From: Agrococcus jenensis
Lineage (GTDB): Bacteria > Actinomycetota > Actinomycetes > Actinomycetales > Microbacteriaceae
DNA: 64,000 nucleotides
Assembly (NCBI RefSeq): GCF_003752465.1
Contig: NZ_RKHJ01000001.1
Location: 1,302,001 to 1,366,000, forward strand
Direction: 5' to 3'
The notes under the pieces are model-generated. The model was not told the origin of the DNA. It did no database searches and saw only the letters and a program-made list of their open reading frames with translations. The first letter of the stretch is position 1. Every line of letters begins with the position of its first letter. The position numbers and the translations under genes were made by a program. Positions 8,579 through 17,789 of this stretch are shown piece after piece.

Positions 8579-10027
8579 ATGCGCCTCGCGAACGCCCGCC
8601 TGCTCGACGGCACCCTCTCGGACATCGACCTGCTCGACGGCGAGATCGAGCGCGTGAGCCTCGCCGGCTCGACCGCTGCCGTGGGCGAGCGCCGCGACCT
8701 CGAGGGCGCTGTGGTCATCCCCGGCCTGTGGGACGAGCACACGCACATGGGCCAGTGGGCCCGGCACCGCACGCGGCAGAGCGTGCTCGATGCCGAGAGC
8801 GCCGACGAGGCCGCCGCGATCGCCAGGCAGGCCGCGGCGGCGCACCGCGGCACCGACCCGCTCGTGCTCGTCGGCATGCGCGACGGCCTGTGGCCCTCGC
8901 CGCCGACGCGCGCGCTGCTCGACGCGGCCACCGGCTCGGTGCCGACGCTCGTGGTGTCGAGCGACGTGCACTGCTCGTGGCCCAACACCGCGATGCTCCG
9001 CCGGCTCGGCGTCGAGCTCGAGGGACCGCTGCTGCGCGAGGACGCGGCCTTCGCCGCGCTCACCGCGATCGAGGGGATGCTCGACCCGGCAGCTCTCGAC
9101 GGCCACGTCGTCGACGCGCTCGCCGCCGCGGCCGCGCGCGGCGTCGTCGGCGTCGTGGACCTCGAGTTCGAGGATGCCGTCGGCGCCTGGGCGAGGCCGG
9201 GTCGTGCGACGCCGACGCGCGTCGAGGCGGGCGTCTACCGACACGACCTCGAGCTCGCCGCCGAGCGCGGCATCCGCTCCGGCGACCCGATCGCCGGTCG
9301 CGCGCGCGTCGGCCGGCTGAAGGTGATCTTCGACGGATCGCTCGGCACCCGCACCGCCTGGACCGCGCACCCCTACGGCTGGGGCGGATCGCCGGCGACC
9401 ACGGGCGTGCGCAACGTCGACGAGGCCGAGCTCGACCGGCTGCTCGCGCGCGCCGGCGAGATCGGCCTCGACGCCACGGTCCACGCGATCGGCGATGCCG
9501 CCGTCACCGCGGCCATCGATGCCTTCGAGCGCGCCGGCATGACGGGCGGACGGATCGAGCACGCCCAGCTCGTCGCGGGCGTCGACATCCCGCGGATGGC
9601 GAGGCTCGGCATCGTCGCCTCGATCCAGCCGGAGCACGCGCTCGACGACCGCGAGCTGACCGCCGCCCTGTGGGCCGACCGCAGCCGCGACGCCTACCGC
9701 ATCCGCAGCCTGCTCGACGCCGGCGTGCCCGTCGTGCTCGGCTCCGACGCGCCGGTCACGCCGCTCGACCCGTGGCTCGCCATCGCGACCGCGGTCACCC
9801 GCACGCGCGGCGACGAGTCGCCGTGGCAGCCGGAGGAGGCCGTCTCGCTCGAGCAGGCCGTCGGCATCTCGGCGCGCTCCCGGCTCGCGGCGGGGGAGCC
9901 CGCCGACCTGGCGGTGCTCGCCGCGCCGCTGCCGGAGGACGACGACCCGCGCGCGGTCGCCGCAGCGCTCCGCGCCATGCCCGTCGCCCTCACGATGATC
10001 GACGGTGCGACGGTGTTCGAGGGCTGA
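8579..10027 (+). CDS. Metal-dependent amidohydrolase, YtcJ-like
   Basis: An amidohydrolase-3 family protein of 482 residues. Metal ligands are all visible: HxH in WDEHTHMGQW, the bridging Lys in LKVIFDGSLGTRTA, His in TVHAIGDAAV and RIEHAQLVAG, and Asp in GSDAPVTPLDPW. Members hydrolyse amide or cyclic C-N bonds of varied small molecules; the substrate cannot be deduced. The ATG is leaderless with CACAAT six bases upstream. The neighbouring MFS permease is a plausible supplier of substrate. The thioesterase that follows has its own leader, so a shared operon is uncertain. Confidence 0.88.
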   Translation: MRLANARLLDGTLSDIDLLDGEIERVSLAGSTAAVGERRDLEGAVVIPGLWDEHTHMGQWARHRTRQSVLDAESADEAAAIARQAAAAHRGTDPLVLVGMRDGLWPSPPTRALLDAATGSVPTLVVSSDVHCSWPNTAMLRRLGVELEGPLLREDAAFAALTAIEGMLDPAALDGHVVDALAAAAARGVVGVVDLEFEDAVGAWARPGRATPTRVEAGVYRHDLELAAERGIRSGDPIAGRARVGRLKVIFDGSLGTRTAWTAHPYGWGGSPATTGVRNVDEAELDRLLARAGEIGLDATVHAIGDAAVTAAIDAFERAGMTGGRIEHAQLVAGVDIPRMARLGIVASIQPEHALDDRELTAALWADRSRDAYRIRSLLDAGVPVVLGSDAPVTPLDPWLAIATAVTRTRGDESPWQPEEAVSLEQAVGISARSRLAAGEPADLAVLAAPLPEDDDPRAVAAALRAMPVALTMIDGATVFEG

Positions 10028-10103
10028 CGCCAGCCGATCCGCTCCTGACCCTGCCCTCCGCTCGGCCGAACTGGCAGGATCGGTCCCGGCGAAGGAGCTC
10101 TTC

Positions 10104-11051
10104 ATGCGCGATCGGATCACGCTGCGGTTCATGGCCGCACCCACGGATGCCGCGCATGGCGGCGGCACCGTCCAGGCCGGCCGCGTGCTCGAGTGGATCG
10201 ACAAGGCCGGCTTCGCGTGCGCCGCGGGCTACTCCGGGTCGTACTGCGTGACGGCCTACGTCGGCAACGTGCACTACACGGCGCCCATCCGGCCGGGCAG
10301 CCTCATCGAGGCGAGCGCCCGCATCACGCACACCGGCCGGTCGAGCATGCACGTGTTCGTCACGGTCGAGGCCGCAGACCCGCGCACCGGGGAGTTCGAG
10401 GTGGCGCTCGACTGCCTGCTCGTCTTCGTGGCGGTCGACGAGCAGGGGAAGGCGAAGGCCGTGCCGCCGTGGCGGCCCCGCACGAGCGACGACGAGCTGC
10501 TCGCGCGCGGCAGCGAGGAGCGCATCGAGGCGCGGAAGCGCATCCACGACCTGCACACCGCGATCCAGTTCTCGCCGGCGATGACCGGCCCGTCCGAGAC
10601 CTTCCGCTTCCTCGCGAACCCCACCGACGTCAACTGGGGCGGCAACGCGCACGGCGGCATCGTCATGCGCTGGATCGACGAGACCTCGACCGCGTGCGCC
10701 GCGGGCTACGCCGGCGCCGACCCGGTGGCCGTCTACACCGGCGGCATCCACTTCTACCGGCCGATCCACATCGGCCACATCGTCGAGATCGAGACGCGGC
10801 TGCTGCACACCGGCCCGCGCTCGATGCACATCCTCGCCCGCACGCGCACGGGCGACCCGCGCACCGACGAGCTCGAGCTCGCGACCCAGTGCATGTCGGT
10901 CTACGTGGTGCGCGGCGCCGACGGCGACGCGATGGCGATGGCGCCGCTCGTGCTGCGCTCGGAGGCCGACCGCGTCGCCGACGCGCAGGTGCGCGAGATC
11001 GTCGCCGAGCGCGCGCAGCTGCCGCCGCTGCCGGTGCCGCGGCGCGGCTGA
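10104..11051 (+). CDS. Acyl-CoA thioesterase with two hotdog domains
   Basis: Cleaves acyl-CoA to free acid and CoA. Two related hotdog domains are visible, residues about 1-130 and 160-300. They share (A/N)PTD, W-I-D and ACAAGY; the second copy carries the usual NAHGGIVMRWIDE motif, while the first has HGGGTVQAGRVLEWIDK, so the halves may not be equally active. A GAAGGAG ribosome site stands six bases before the ATG. TGGCAGGAT at 10072-10080 upstream resembles an extended -10 box. An acyl-CoA oxidase follows on the same strand, fitting a role in beta-oxidation or CoA recycling. Confidence 0.88.
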   Translation: MRDRITLRFMAAPTDAAHGGGTVQAGRVLEWIDKAGFACAAGYSGSYCVTAYVGNVHYTAPIRPGSLIEASARITHTGRSSMHVFVTVEAADPRTGEFEVALDCLLVFVAVDEQGKAKAVPPWRPRTSDDELLARGSEERIEARKRIHDLHTAIQFSPAMTGPSETFRFLANPTDVNWGGNAHGGIVMRWIDETSTACAAGYAGADPVAVYTGGIHFYRPIHIGHIVEIETRLLHTGPRSMHILARTRTGDPRTDELELATQCMSVYVVRGADGDAMAMAPLVLRSEADRVADAQVREIVAERAQLPPLPVPRRG

Positions 11052-11186
11052 GCCGCCGTCGCGGGGGTGCCTGTTCCGACAGCGGATGCGTCGGGCGGTT
11101 GTGGATGCGGCACAAGTGCCACCGGGCCGGTCCCCGGCCGTTCTGCGGGGGTGGCCAACGCCCGCGACGGACCCGCGGGGCGCGCC

Positions 11187-11192
11187 TACCGT
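11187..11192 (+). promoter_or_regulatory. -10 box TACCGT
   Basis: TACCGT lies 30 bases before the ATG of the acyl-CoA oxidase gene. A short leader with a GGAAGGGGG ribosome site would follow. Confidence 0.45.
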
Positions 11193-11222
11193 GGGGGCGC
11201 ATCCGATCCGGAAGGGGGATCC

Positions 11223-13439
11223 ATGGCCGACCGCACCGCAACCGCACGCCTCGACCGTCGCCAGCGCTCGCGCAGCACCGAGCCCCGACAGCACGCGCAG
11301 GTGGACGTCGACTGGCTCGGTCGTGACCTGCTCGGTGCGTGGCCCGAGCGCCGCCTCGCCGCGCGCGCGAAGGCCGCCGACCCGCGCTACCAGCGCCTCG
11401 ACGACCTGACGGTCGCCGCCCACCGCGAGCGCGTGATGGACCAGATGCGCCAGCTCGTCGACGACGGCGCCGTGCTCGCCGCGTTCCCCACCCGGCTCGG
11501 CGGCCAGGACGACCACGGCGGCAACATCGCGGGCTTCGAGGAGCTCGTGCTCGCCGACCCCAGCCTGCAGATCAAGTCGGGCGTGCAGTTCGGCCTCTTC
11601 GGCGCCGCCGTGCTGCACCTCGGCACGCAGCGCCACCACGACGCCTTCCTGCCCGCGATCATGAGCCTCGAGATCCCCGGGGCGTTCGCGATGACCGAGA
11701 CCGGCCACGGCTCCGACGTGGCGTCGATCGGCACGACCGCCACCTACGACCCCGAGACCGAGGAGTTCGAGATCCACACGCCGTTCCGCGGTGCGTGGAA
11801 GGACTACCTCGGCAACGCCGCGCTGCACGGCCGCGACGCCGTCGTGTTCGCCAAGCTCGTGACCCGCGGCGTCGACCACGGCGTGCACGCCTTCTACGTG
11901 CCGCTCCGCGACGAGACCGGCGCCTTCCTGCCCGGCATCGGCGGCGAGGACGACGGCTACAAGGGCGGCCTCAACGGCATCGACAACGGGCGCCTCCACT
12001 TCACGCACGTGCGCGTGCCCCGCACCAACCTGCTCAACCGCTACGGCGACGTCGCGGCCGACGGCACCTACTCGAGCCCCATCCAGAGCCCCGGCCGCCG
12101 CTTCTTCACGATGCTCGGCACCCTCGTGCAGGGGCGCGTCTCGCTCGACGGCGCGGCGGTCATCGCCCAGCAGGCGGCGCTCGCGATCGCGATCCGCTAC
12201 GGCACCGAGCGGCGCCAGTTCAACGCGTCGAGCGACGCGCAGGAGGAGGTGCTGCTCGACTACCGCCGGCACCAGCGCCGCCTCTTCACGCGCCTGGCGA
12301 AGGCCTACGCGCAGACCTACGCGCACGCGATCCTGCTCACGCAGTTCGACGGCGTGTTCTCCGGCCGCACCGACACCCCCGAGGAGCGCGAGGACCTCGA
12401 GACCCTCGCGGCAGGGCTGAAGTCGCTCTCCACCTGGCAGGCGCTCGACACCCTGCAGGAGGCGCGCGAGGCCTGCGGCGGCGCGGGCTTCCTGGGCGAG
12501 AACCGGCTCGTGCAGCTGCGCGCCGACCTCGACGTCTACGCGACGTTCGAGGGCGACAACACCGTGCTGCTGCAGCTCGTCGGCAAGCGCCTGCTCGGCG
12601 ACTTCGCCAAGCAGCTCAAGGGCGCGTCGAAGGCCGACATCGCGCGCTTCGCCGCCGACCAGCTGTTCGACCGCGCGACCGCCCTCGTCGGCCTGCGGAC
12701 GCTCGGGCAGGACGTGCGCGACCTGCGCCGCGTGCAGAACGCATCCGTCGCGATCCGCGACCGCGACTTCCAGCGCGACATGCTCGAGGACCGCGTCGAG
12801 ACGATGGTCGCCGAGATCGCCGGTCGCCTGCGCCACGCGCCGCGCGACCAGGAGAAGGCCGCTGCGGCCTTCAACGCCGAGCAGCACGAGCTCATCGAGG
12901 CCGCGCGCGCGTGGGTCGAGCTGCAGCAGTACGACGCGCTCGACGCGGCCGTCGAGCGGATGCCCGAGGCCACGAAGAAGGTCATGACGCACGTCCGCGA
13001 CCTCTTCGCGCTCACGATCATCGAGGAGCACGCCGCCTGGCACCTCGAGAACGGCCGGCTGTCGGGCGCCCGCTCGAAGGCCGTCACCTCGACGATCGAG
13101 CGGCTGCTGCAGAAGCTGCGCCCGCACGCGCTCGACCTCGTCTCGGCGTTCGGGCTCACCGATGCGCACCTGCGCGCGAAGATCGCGACCGGCGCCGAGG
13201 GCGAGCGACAGGCGGAGGCGATCGCGCACTACGAGGCGCTGCGCGCGTCCGGCGCGATGCCCGTGCCCGAGAAGCAGGCGCGCGAGGCGGCGGGGGAGGA
13301 GCGGCTCGCCGGCGCCGGCGCCGCGCCGCTGCCCCCGGAGGAGGTCGTCGCGATCGACCACGAGCTCGGCGACGAGCGGGACGCCGACGCGGTCGAGGCA
13401 GCGGATGCGGAGGCGGCGACCGAGGTCGCAGCCCGCTGA
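11223..13439 (+). CDS. Acyl-CoA oxidase / acyl-CoA dehydrogenase family flavoenzyme
   Basis: First oxidation step of fatty acyl-CoA beta-oxidation, with FAD. At 738 residues it has acyl-CoA oxidase length rather than the roughly 390 of dehydrogenases. The FAD/substrate motif FAMTETGHGSDV, the middle-domain GGLNGIDNGRLHF and the catalytic-Glu region YATFEGDNTVLLQLV are present, followed by a long C-terminal acyl-CoA-oxidase domain. The Ala/Glu-rich last 30 residues look disordered. GGAAGGGGGA precedes the ATG. The gene is closed by a perfect 16-bp terminator stem. It lies after a thioesterase and before a desaturase and acyltransferase, a lipid-metabolism group. Confidence 0.9.
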   Translation: MADRTATARLDRRQRSRSTEPRQHAQVDVDWLGRDLLGAWPERRLAARAKAADPRYQRLDDLTVAAHRERVMDQMRQLVDDGAVLAAFPTRLGGQDDHGGNIAGFEELVLADPSLQIKSGVQFGLFGAAVLHLGTQRHHDAFLPAIMSLEIPGAFAMTETGHGSDVASIGTTATYDPETEEFEIHTPFRGAWKDYLGNAALHGRDAVVFAKLVTRGVDHGVHAFYVPLRDETGAFLPGIGGEDDGYKGGLNGIDNGRLHFTHVRVPRTNLLNRYGDVAADGTYSSPIQSPGRRFFTMLGTLVQGRVSLDGAAVIAQQAALAIAIRYGTERRQFNASSDAQEEVLLDYRRHQRRLFTRLAKAYAQTYAHAILLTQFDGVFSGRTDTPEEREDLETLAAGLKSLSTWQALDTLQEAREACGGAGFLGENRLVQLRADLDVYATFEGDNTVLLQLVGKRLLGDFAKQLKGASKADIARFAADQLFDRATALVGLRTLGQDVRDLRRVQNASVAIRDRDFQRDMLEDRVETMVAEIAGRLRHAPRDQEKAAAAFNAEQHELIEAARAWVELQQYDALDAAVERMPEATKKVMTHVRDLFALTIIEEHAAWHLENGRLSGARSKAVTSTIERLLQKLRPHALDLVSAFGLTDAHLRAKIATGAEGERQAEAIAHYEALRASGAMPVPEKQAREAAGEERLAGAGAAPLPPEEVVAIDHELGDERDADAVEAADAEAATEVAAR

Positions 13440-13447
13440 CGCACGAT

Positions 13448-13485
13448 GAAGGACCCGAGCGCCCACGCCGGCGCTCGGGTCCTTC
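13448..13485 (+). terminator. Intrinsic terminator hairpin
   Basis: A perfect 16-bp stem (13448-13463 with 13470-13485) has a six-base loop and lies eight bases after the oxidase stop. There is no strong T-tract, as is common in GC-rich actinobacteria. Confidence 0.8.
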
Positions 13486-13569
13486 GCCGTTGCGGGAAAG
13501 TGCGGTCGCCCAGGGTGGGGTACAGCGCTTCCATCTGCGAGTCATAGGTCGCATGCGGCAGACGGCATT

Positions 13570-13585
13570 GCGTACGGCATACGCT
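13570..13585 (+). promoter_or_regulatory. -10 box TACGCT overlapped by inverted repeat GCGTA-N5-TACGC
   Basis: TACGCT (13580-13585) is a candidate -10 for the desaturase gene with a leader of about 75 bases. The inverted repeat GCGTA/TACGC (13570-13584) covers it, so a repressor binding here would block the promoter. Which protein binds is unknown. Confidence 0.4.
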
Positions 13586-13665
13586 GAAAGCATCCGGGGT
13601 TCGGAGCATGGATGCTCCCGACCCGTATGGACTGGGAAGTCGCTGCAGAGCCCGAGAGGGGCACA

Positions 13666-14757
13666 ATGACCACCACGATGACCACTGGGGCCCTCCGCTC
13701 CACGATCCCCGCGAGCGAGCGCGCCGAGCGCGCCGAGCGCGCAGACTTCCGCGTCGTCGCGAAGGCCGTCCGCGATGCGGGCCTGCTCGAGCGCCGCGTC
13801 GGCTTCTACGTCGGCATGATGGTCGTGCTCGGCGTCGCGCTCGTCGGCCTGCTGGTCGGCTCCTTCCTGCTCGGCGACAGCTGGTTCCAGCTGCTCATCG
13901 CCGCTGCCCTGGGCATCGTGTTCACGCAGATCTCGTTCATCGCCCACGAGGCCTCGCACCGCCAGGTGCTGAAGAACGGCCCCGCGAACGACCGCCTGGG
14001 GCGCATCCTCGCCGCCGGCATCGTCGGCATCAGCCACCAGTGGTGGATGACGAAGCACTCGCGTCACCACGCGAACCCGAACCAGATCGGCCGCGACCCG
14101 GACATCGACATCGACACGATCTCGTTCCTGCCGAGCGACGCCAAGAAGGCCCGCGGCATCCAGCGCTGGGTCACGCAGCGCCAGGGCTGGCTGTTCTTCC
14201 CGCTGCTGACCTTCGAGGGCGCCAACCTCCACGTGCGCTCCGTCATGACGCTGCTCGAGCGCCGCCCGGTCGTCGGCCGCTGGCTCGAGCTCGGCCTCAT
14301 CGCCACCCGCTTCGCGGTGCTCATCACGTTCCTGCTGCTCGTCATGCCGCCGCTCATGGCGCTGGCATTCCTCGGCGTGCAGCTCGCCGTCTTCGGCGTC
14401 GGCATGGGCGCCTCGTTCGCGCCCAACCACAAGGGCATGCCGACCGTCGGTCGCGACGTGAAGCTCGACTTCTTCACGAAGCAGGTGCGCACCTCCCGCA
14501 ACATCCGCGGCTGGGGCATGAGCACGCTCATGGGCGGCCTGAACTACCAGGTCGAGCACCACCTGTTCCCGAACATGGCCCGCCCGCACCTCAAGGCGGC
14601 GAGCGAGATCGTGCGCGCGCACTGCGCCGAGCACAACATCCCGTACACCGAGACGAACCTCGTCGGCGCGTACGGCTCGGTCATCCGGTACCTGAACCGC
14701 GTGGGCCTCGCCGCCCGCGACCCGTTCGACTGCCCGATGCTCGACGCACGCCGGTGA
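13666..14757 (+). CDS. Membrane fatty acid (acyl-CoA) desaturase
   Basis: Introduces double bonds into acyl chains with a membrane di-iron centre. The three histidine boxes are intact: HEASH, HSRHH and QVEHH (the third with the front-end-type Gln). Four or more hydrophobic helices are visible, for example VGFYVGMMVVLGVALVGLLV. The ATG at 13666 is preferred over the upstream ATG at 13612 because AGAGGGG precedes it and the hydrophilic extension is short and atypical. The leader is long and holds a promoter with an inverted repeat, so regulation, perhaps by temperature or lipid state, is likely but not shown. It is coupled to the acyltransferase gene by a GTGA overlap. Confidence 0.9.
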   Translation: MTTTMTTGALRSTIPASERAERAERADFRVVAKAVRDAGLLERRVGFYVGMMVVLGVALVGLLVGSFLLGDSWFQLLIAAALGIVFTQISFIAHEASHRQVLKNGPANDRLGRILAAGIVGISHQWWMTKHSRHHANPNQIGRDPDIDIDTISFLPSDAKKARGIQRWVTQRQGWLFFPLLTFEGANLHVRSVMTLLERRPVVGRWLELGLIATRFAVLITFLLLVMPPLMALAFLGVQLAVFGVGMGASFAPNHKGMPTVGRDVKLDFFTKQVRTSRNIRGWGMSTLMGGLNYQVEHHLFPNMARPHLKAASEIVRAHCAEHNIPYTETNLVGAYGSVIRYLNRVGLAARDPFDCPMLDARR

Positions 14758-15389
14758 CCGGAGGCCCCACCCGGCCGCGGCTCCCCGTCCGCCACGCGCT
14801 CGCCGCCCTGCACTGGCGGCTGAGCCCGTGGCGGCTCGTGCGCGAGCAGCCGCCCTATGACGGCCCGCGGCTGCTCATCGGCGCACCGCACACGTCGAAC
14901 CGCGACTTCGTCCTGATGCTCGCCATCTCGTGGGATGCGCGGCTGCCCGTGCGCTGGCTCGGCAAGCGGGAGCTGTTCCAGGGCCCGTTCGGCCGCGTCA
15001 TGCACTGGCTCGGCGGCATCCCCGTCGACCGCGACGACCCCGCCGGCCTGGTCGACCGCATCGTGCAGCTCGTGCGCGACGACCCGCACGCGGCGATCGT
15101 CGTCACGCCCGACGGCACCCGCAGCTCGACGCTGTGGAAGAGCGGCTTCTACCGCATCGCCCTCGAGACCGGCATCGGCGTCACGCTCGGCTGGGTCGAC
15201 AGCGCGACCGGCACGACGGGGCTCGGCCCGACGATGACGATGACCGGGGATGTGCCGGCCGACATGGACCGCATCCGCGCCTTCTACGCGGGCAAGGTCG
15301 GCATCAATCCCGAGCGCACCACCGAGCCGCGGCTCGCCGACGAGGCCGGCCTCGCCGCGCGGCTCGCCGAGGAGCGCCGCCAGCGCTGA
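14754..15389 (+). CDS. 1-acyl-glycerol-3-phosphate acyltransferase-like protein
   Basis: PlsC-family acyltransferase of 211 residues. The catalytic H(X4)D is in PHTSNRDF and the phosphate-binding block in VTPDGTRSSTLWKSGFYR. The GTG start overlaps the desaturase stop as GTGA, so the two are translated together, consistent with incorporation of unsaturated acyl chains into lipids. It is shorter than typical PlsC and lacks an obvious N-terminal membrane helix. The ER/FxR motif of block II is weak (GKRELFQG), so the acceptor may not be lysophosphatidate. Confidence 0.82.
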   Translation: MTGGPTRPRLPVRHALAALHWRLSPWRLVREQPPYDGPRLLIGAPHTSNRDFVLMLAISWDARLPVRWLGKRELFQGPFGRVMHWLGGIPVDRDDPAGLVDRIVQLVRDDPHAAIVVTPDGTRSSTLWKSGFYRIALETGIGVTLGWVDSATGTTGLGPTMTMTGDVPADMDRIRAFYAGKVGINPERTTEPRLADEAGLAARLAEERRQR

Positions 15390-15447
15390 CGGCCGCGGCC
15401 CCGGTGGGCCCCTGGTGCGCTGGCCCCGCCGGTGCGAGCATGAGCCC

Positions 15448-15891
15448 ATGGACCAGAGCCCCGTGCACGACATCAGCGAGGCGGAGTGCCGCAAGCTGCT
15501 CGCGGCCTTCGAGTTCGGGCGCATCGCGTTCCGGGTCGGCGACGTGCTCGAGGTGTTCCCGGTGAACTACCACGCCGACGGCAGCGCGATCACGTTCCGC
15601 ACGTCGCCCGGCACGAAGCTCGCCGGAGTGCTGCTCGCCGACGACGTCGTGTTCGAGATCGACCACATCGGCGTGCGCGAGGCGTGGAGCGTCATCGGCC
15701 ACGGGCGGGCCCGCCACCTCGAGTCGAGCGACGAGATCGCGGCCGCCGAGCGGCTGCCCATCCACCCGCTCATCCCGACGGTGACCCGCGAGTTCGTGCG
15801 CATCGACCTCGACCGCCTCTCCGGCCGTCGCTTCCACCGCCAGGCGGCCCCGGCGCCCGAGAGCGAGCCCGCGGCCAGCGCCACCGACTGA
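15448..15891 (+). CDS. Pyridoxamine 5'-phosphate oxidase-like flavin-binding protein
   Basis: Small split-barrel flavin or F420-binding fold. It starts [21 protein letters not shown] and has [21 protein letters not shown] and [12 protein letters not shown], which match the PNPOx-like family of actinobacteria (Rv1155-like or nitroimidazole-resistance-like). The true pyridoxal-phosphate synthase function is unlikely at this length (147 residues). The last 20 residues ([13 protein letters not shown]) are disordered. The start is the second ATG of the pair; no clear promoter is visible. The next gene is an F420-reductase-like protein, so a role in F420 or flavin redox chemistry is a reasonable guess. 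Confidence 0.78.
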   Translation: MDQSPVHDISEAECRKLLAAFEFGRIAFRVGDVLEVFPVNYHADGSAITFRTSPGTKLAGVLLADDVVFEIDHIGVREAWSVIGHGRARHLESSDEIAAAERLPIHPLIPTVTREFVRIDLDRLSGRRFHRQAAPAPESEPAASATD

Positions 15892-15989
15892 CGGCCCGCC
15901 GCGGCCGCGGGAATGCCGTGCCCGGGCCCTCGCGTTGGATGATGGTGACGGGTCGCGGACGAGCGCGCCCGCAGCAGGGGAGCATCCGC

Positions 15990-16685
15990 ATGACGCAGCC
16001 GGTCGAGTCCAGCACCAGTACGCTCGACGCCGATCGATCGATCGAGCGCCCGCGCGGCGCGACGCTGACGCTCGGCATCCTCGGCGCCGGCAAGGTCGGC
16101 ACGGCGCTCGCGCGCCGCGCGCTCGCGGCGGGGCACCGCACGCTCATCGCCGGCTCCGGCATCCCCGAGCGCATCCGCCTCATCACCGAGTACCTCGCCC
16201 CGGGCGCCGAGGCGATGACGGCCGCGGACGTCGCCGCAGCGGCCGACGTCGTGATCCTCGCGCTACCGCTCGGCCAGCACACCGCGCTGCCGGTCGAGGC
16301 GCTGGGCGGCAAGCTCGTCATCGACGCGATGAACTACTGGTGGGAGACCGACGGCATCCGCGACGAGTTCACCGACCCGTCGCGGCCGACGAGCGTCATC
16401 GTGCAGGAGTTCCTGCGAGGCTCGCGGGTCGTCAAGGCCTTCAACCACATGGGCTACCACGACCTCGCCGACTGGCCGCGGCCCGCTGGCAACCCGCAGC
16501 GGCGCGCGATCGCGGTCGCGGGCGATGCCGGCGCCGACGTCGACCTGGTCGCGCGGCTCGTCGACGAGTTCGGCTTCGACCCCGTCGTGCTCGACTCGCT
16601 CGAGGCGGGGCTGCGGCTGCAGCCGGGCTACCCGGCGTTCGGCGCGAACGAGGACGCCGCGACGCTCCGTGCGCTCATCGGCTGA
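15990..16685 (+). CDS. NADPH:F420 reductase-like NAD(P)-binding protein
   Basis: A Rossmann protein of 231 residues. After about 24 disordered residues, [19 protein letters not shown] is the dinucleotide loop; [27 protein letters not shown] and [11 protein letters not shown] follow as in F420-dependent NADP reductase and related coenzyme-F420:NADP-like proteins. It could reduce F420 or another acceptor; binding residues for F420 cannot be judged by eye. A GGGGAG ribosome-like site lies before the ATG. It sits directly after a PNPOx-like flavin/F420 protein. Confidence 0.75.
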   Translation: MTQPVESSTSTLDADRSIERPRGATLTLGILGAGKVGTALARRALAAGHRTLIAGSGIPERIRLITEYLAPGAEAMTAADVAAAADVVILALPLGQHTALPVEALGGKLVIDAMNYWWETDGIRDEFTDPSRPTSVIVQEFLRGSRVVKAFNHMGYHDLADWPRPAGNPQRRAIAVAGDAGADVDLVARLVDEFGFDPVVLDSLEAGLRLQPGYPAFGANEDAATLRALIG

Positions 16686-16694
16686 GCGCTCGGC

Positions 16695-17126
16695 TCAGAA
16701 GACCTCGATGCCCTGTCGGTCGGCGGCGAGCAGGAGCTCGTCGTAGGTCGAGCGCGTGCCGAACGCCGGGCACGAGTGCGTCGAGTCGCTGCGGGCGATG
16801 AAGCTGCCGCTCCAGGGCGAGCCGAGCGGGTAGTCGATGCGCACCTGGTCGAGCCGATGCGTCACGCGCGCGCCGTCGAGCAGCGAGAGCCGACCGTCCT
16901 CCTCGATGTAGACGAGCGCCTGGTCGGGTCCGCGGTCCGGCCACACGTGCGCCTCCGCCCCGGAGGCGGCGAGGCTGAGGTGCGGCAGCAGGTGCCCGCC
17001 GTCCTTGGCGCAGCGCCGGCCATCCGGGTCAGTCTCGGCGCACCGCGCCGGTGCCGCGATCGCCTCGCGACGGCGCGTCGGCGGCCGATCCAGCACCATC
17101 GACCTCAGCACCTCGACTGCCCGCAT
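16695..17126 (-). CDS. Hypothetical protein, 143 residues
   Basis: Family not recognised. The N-terminal third is basic (DRPPTRRREAIAAPARC) and contains a short Cys/His cluster C-x7-C-x4-H-x3-H (CAETDPDGRRC...H...H) that might bind metal. The rest is beta-strand-like with TYDELLLAADRQGIEVF at the end. No signal peptide or helix in a membrane is seen. It is convergent with the F420-reductase-like gene (nine-base gap). Upstream on its own strand, TAACGT around 17150 is a possible -10. Confidence 0.55.
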   Translation of the reverse strand: MRAVEVLRSMVLDRPPTRRREAIAAPARCAETDPDGRRCAKDGGHLLPHLSLAASGAEAHVWPDRGPDQALVYIEEDGRLSLLDGARVTHRLDQVRIDYPLGSPWSGSFIARSDSTHSCPAFGTRSTYDELLLAADRQGIEVF

Positions 17127-17237
17127 GTGCGCCCCCTCACGTCACGAACGACGTTACAGAACGAGGCCGTGGGTCCAGGACAGGATTGGCTCAAGGCGAG
17201 GTGAGCACGTGCTTCGGGCGGTCGCTCCGGGAACGAC

Positions 17238-17262
17238 GAAGCCCCCGCGCGGCGGGGGCTTC
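17238..17262 (-). terminator. Terminator of the tRNA cluster
   Basis: An 11-bp GC-rich stem (17238-17248 with 17252-17262) and three-base loop lie five bases beyond the 3' end of tRNA-Phe on the minus strand. Confidence 0.8.
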
Positions 17263-17267
17263 CGGTG

Positions 17268-17340
17268 TGGCTCCGACGGGCGTCGATCCCGTGACCTCAC
17301 GATTTTCAGTCGTGCGCTCTACCAACTGAGCTACAGAGCC
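17268..17340 (-). tRNA. tRNA-Phe (GAA)
   Basis: A 73-base cloverleaf on the minus strand. The acceptor GGCTCTG pairs with CGGAGCC; the anticodon stem CACGA/TCGTG holds loop CTGAAAA with anticodon GAA. The discriminator is A and no CCA is encoded. Last gene of a Glu-Asp-Phe cluster. Confidence 0.97.
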
Positions 17341-17401
17341 AGGCGGAACATCGTCCGCCCTTGCACGAGGCCCTCTCTCTCGAGAGGGCCAAGGGCAATG
17401 G

Positions 17402-17476
17402 CGACCCTGACGGGACTTGAACCCGCGACCTCCGCCGTGACAGGGCGGCGCGCTAACCAAACTGCGCTACAGGGCC
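17402..17476 (-). tRNA. tRNA-Asp (GTC)
   Basis: A 75-base cloverleaf on the minus strand. The acceptor GGCCCTG pairs with CAGGGTC; loop CTGTCAC gives anticodon GTC. The discriminator G is followed by bases 17401-17399 that read CCA, so the tail may be encoded. Middle gene of the cluster. Confidence 0.97.
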
Positions 17477-17516
17477 ATGCTGGTAGACCCATCGTACAGA
17501 ACGAATCTGCCCTGAG

Positions 17517-17589
17517 TGACCCCAACGGGATTCGAACCCGTGCTGCCGCCGTGAAAGGGCGGTGTCCTAGGCCTCTAAACGATGGGGCC
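17517..17589 (-). tRNA. tRNA-Glu (TTC)
   Basis: A 73-base cloverleaf on the minus strand. The acceptor GGCCCCA pairs with TGGGGTC; loop CTTTCAC gives anticodon TTC. First gene of the cluster, preceded by TACCCT at 17619-17614. Confidence 0.97.
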
Positions 17590-17613
17590 GGGCGCCGGAG
17601 CGCTCGACTACCG

Positions 17614-17619
17614 AGGGTA
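17614..17619 (-). promoter_or_regulatory. -10 box TACCCT of the tRNA cluster
   Basis: TACCCT on the minus strand lies 24 bases before tRNA-Glu, leaving a short 5' precursor. The 17620-17780 region otherwise shows nothing recognisable. Confidence 0.5.
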
Positions 17620-17783
17620 GACGCTACAGCACGCCGGACGCTCGGTGCAAACCGGCGGCGGATGCCGCGTGTCCGCGCAGCTCGGGAGCCGGTCTGCCGA
17701 GGCGATCCGGGCGAGGACGGGACCGCCGACACGCCCTACCGCATCGCGCGGAATCCAACCTTCAGCCGGAGCGTGAATGTTGG

Positions 17784-17789
17784 TAGAGT
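17784..17789 (+). promoter_or_regulatory. -10 box TAGAGT of the M23 peptidase gene
   Basis: TAGAGT is followed by a leader of about 70 bases. A palindrome GCAGCGCC-T-GGCGCTGC (17834-17850) stands just before the GAGGAG ribosome site and could affect initiation. Confidence 0.45.
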
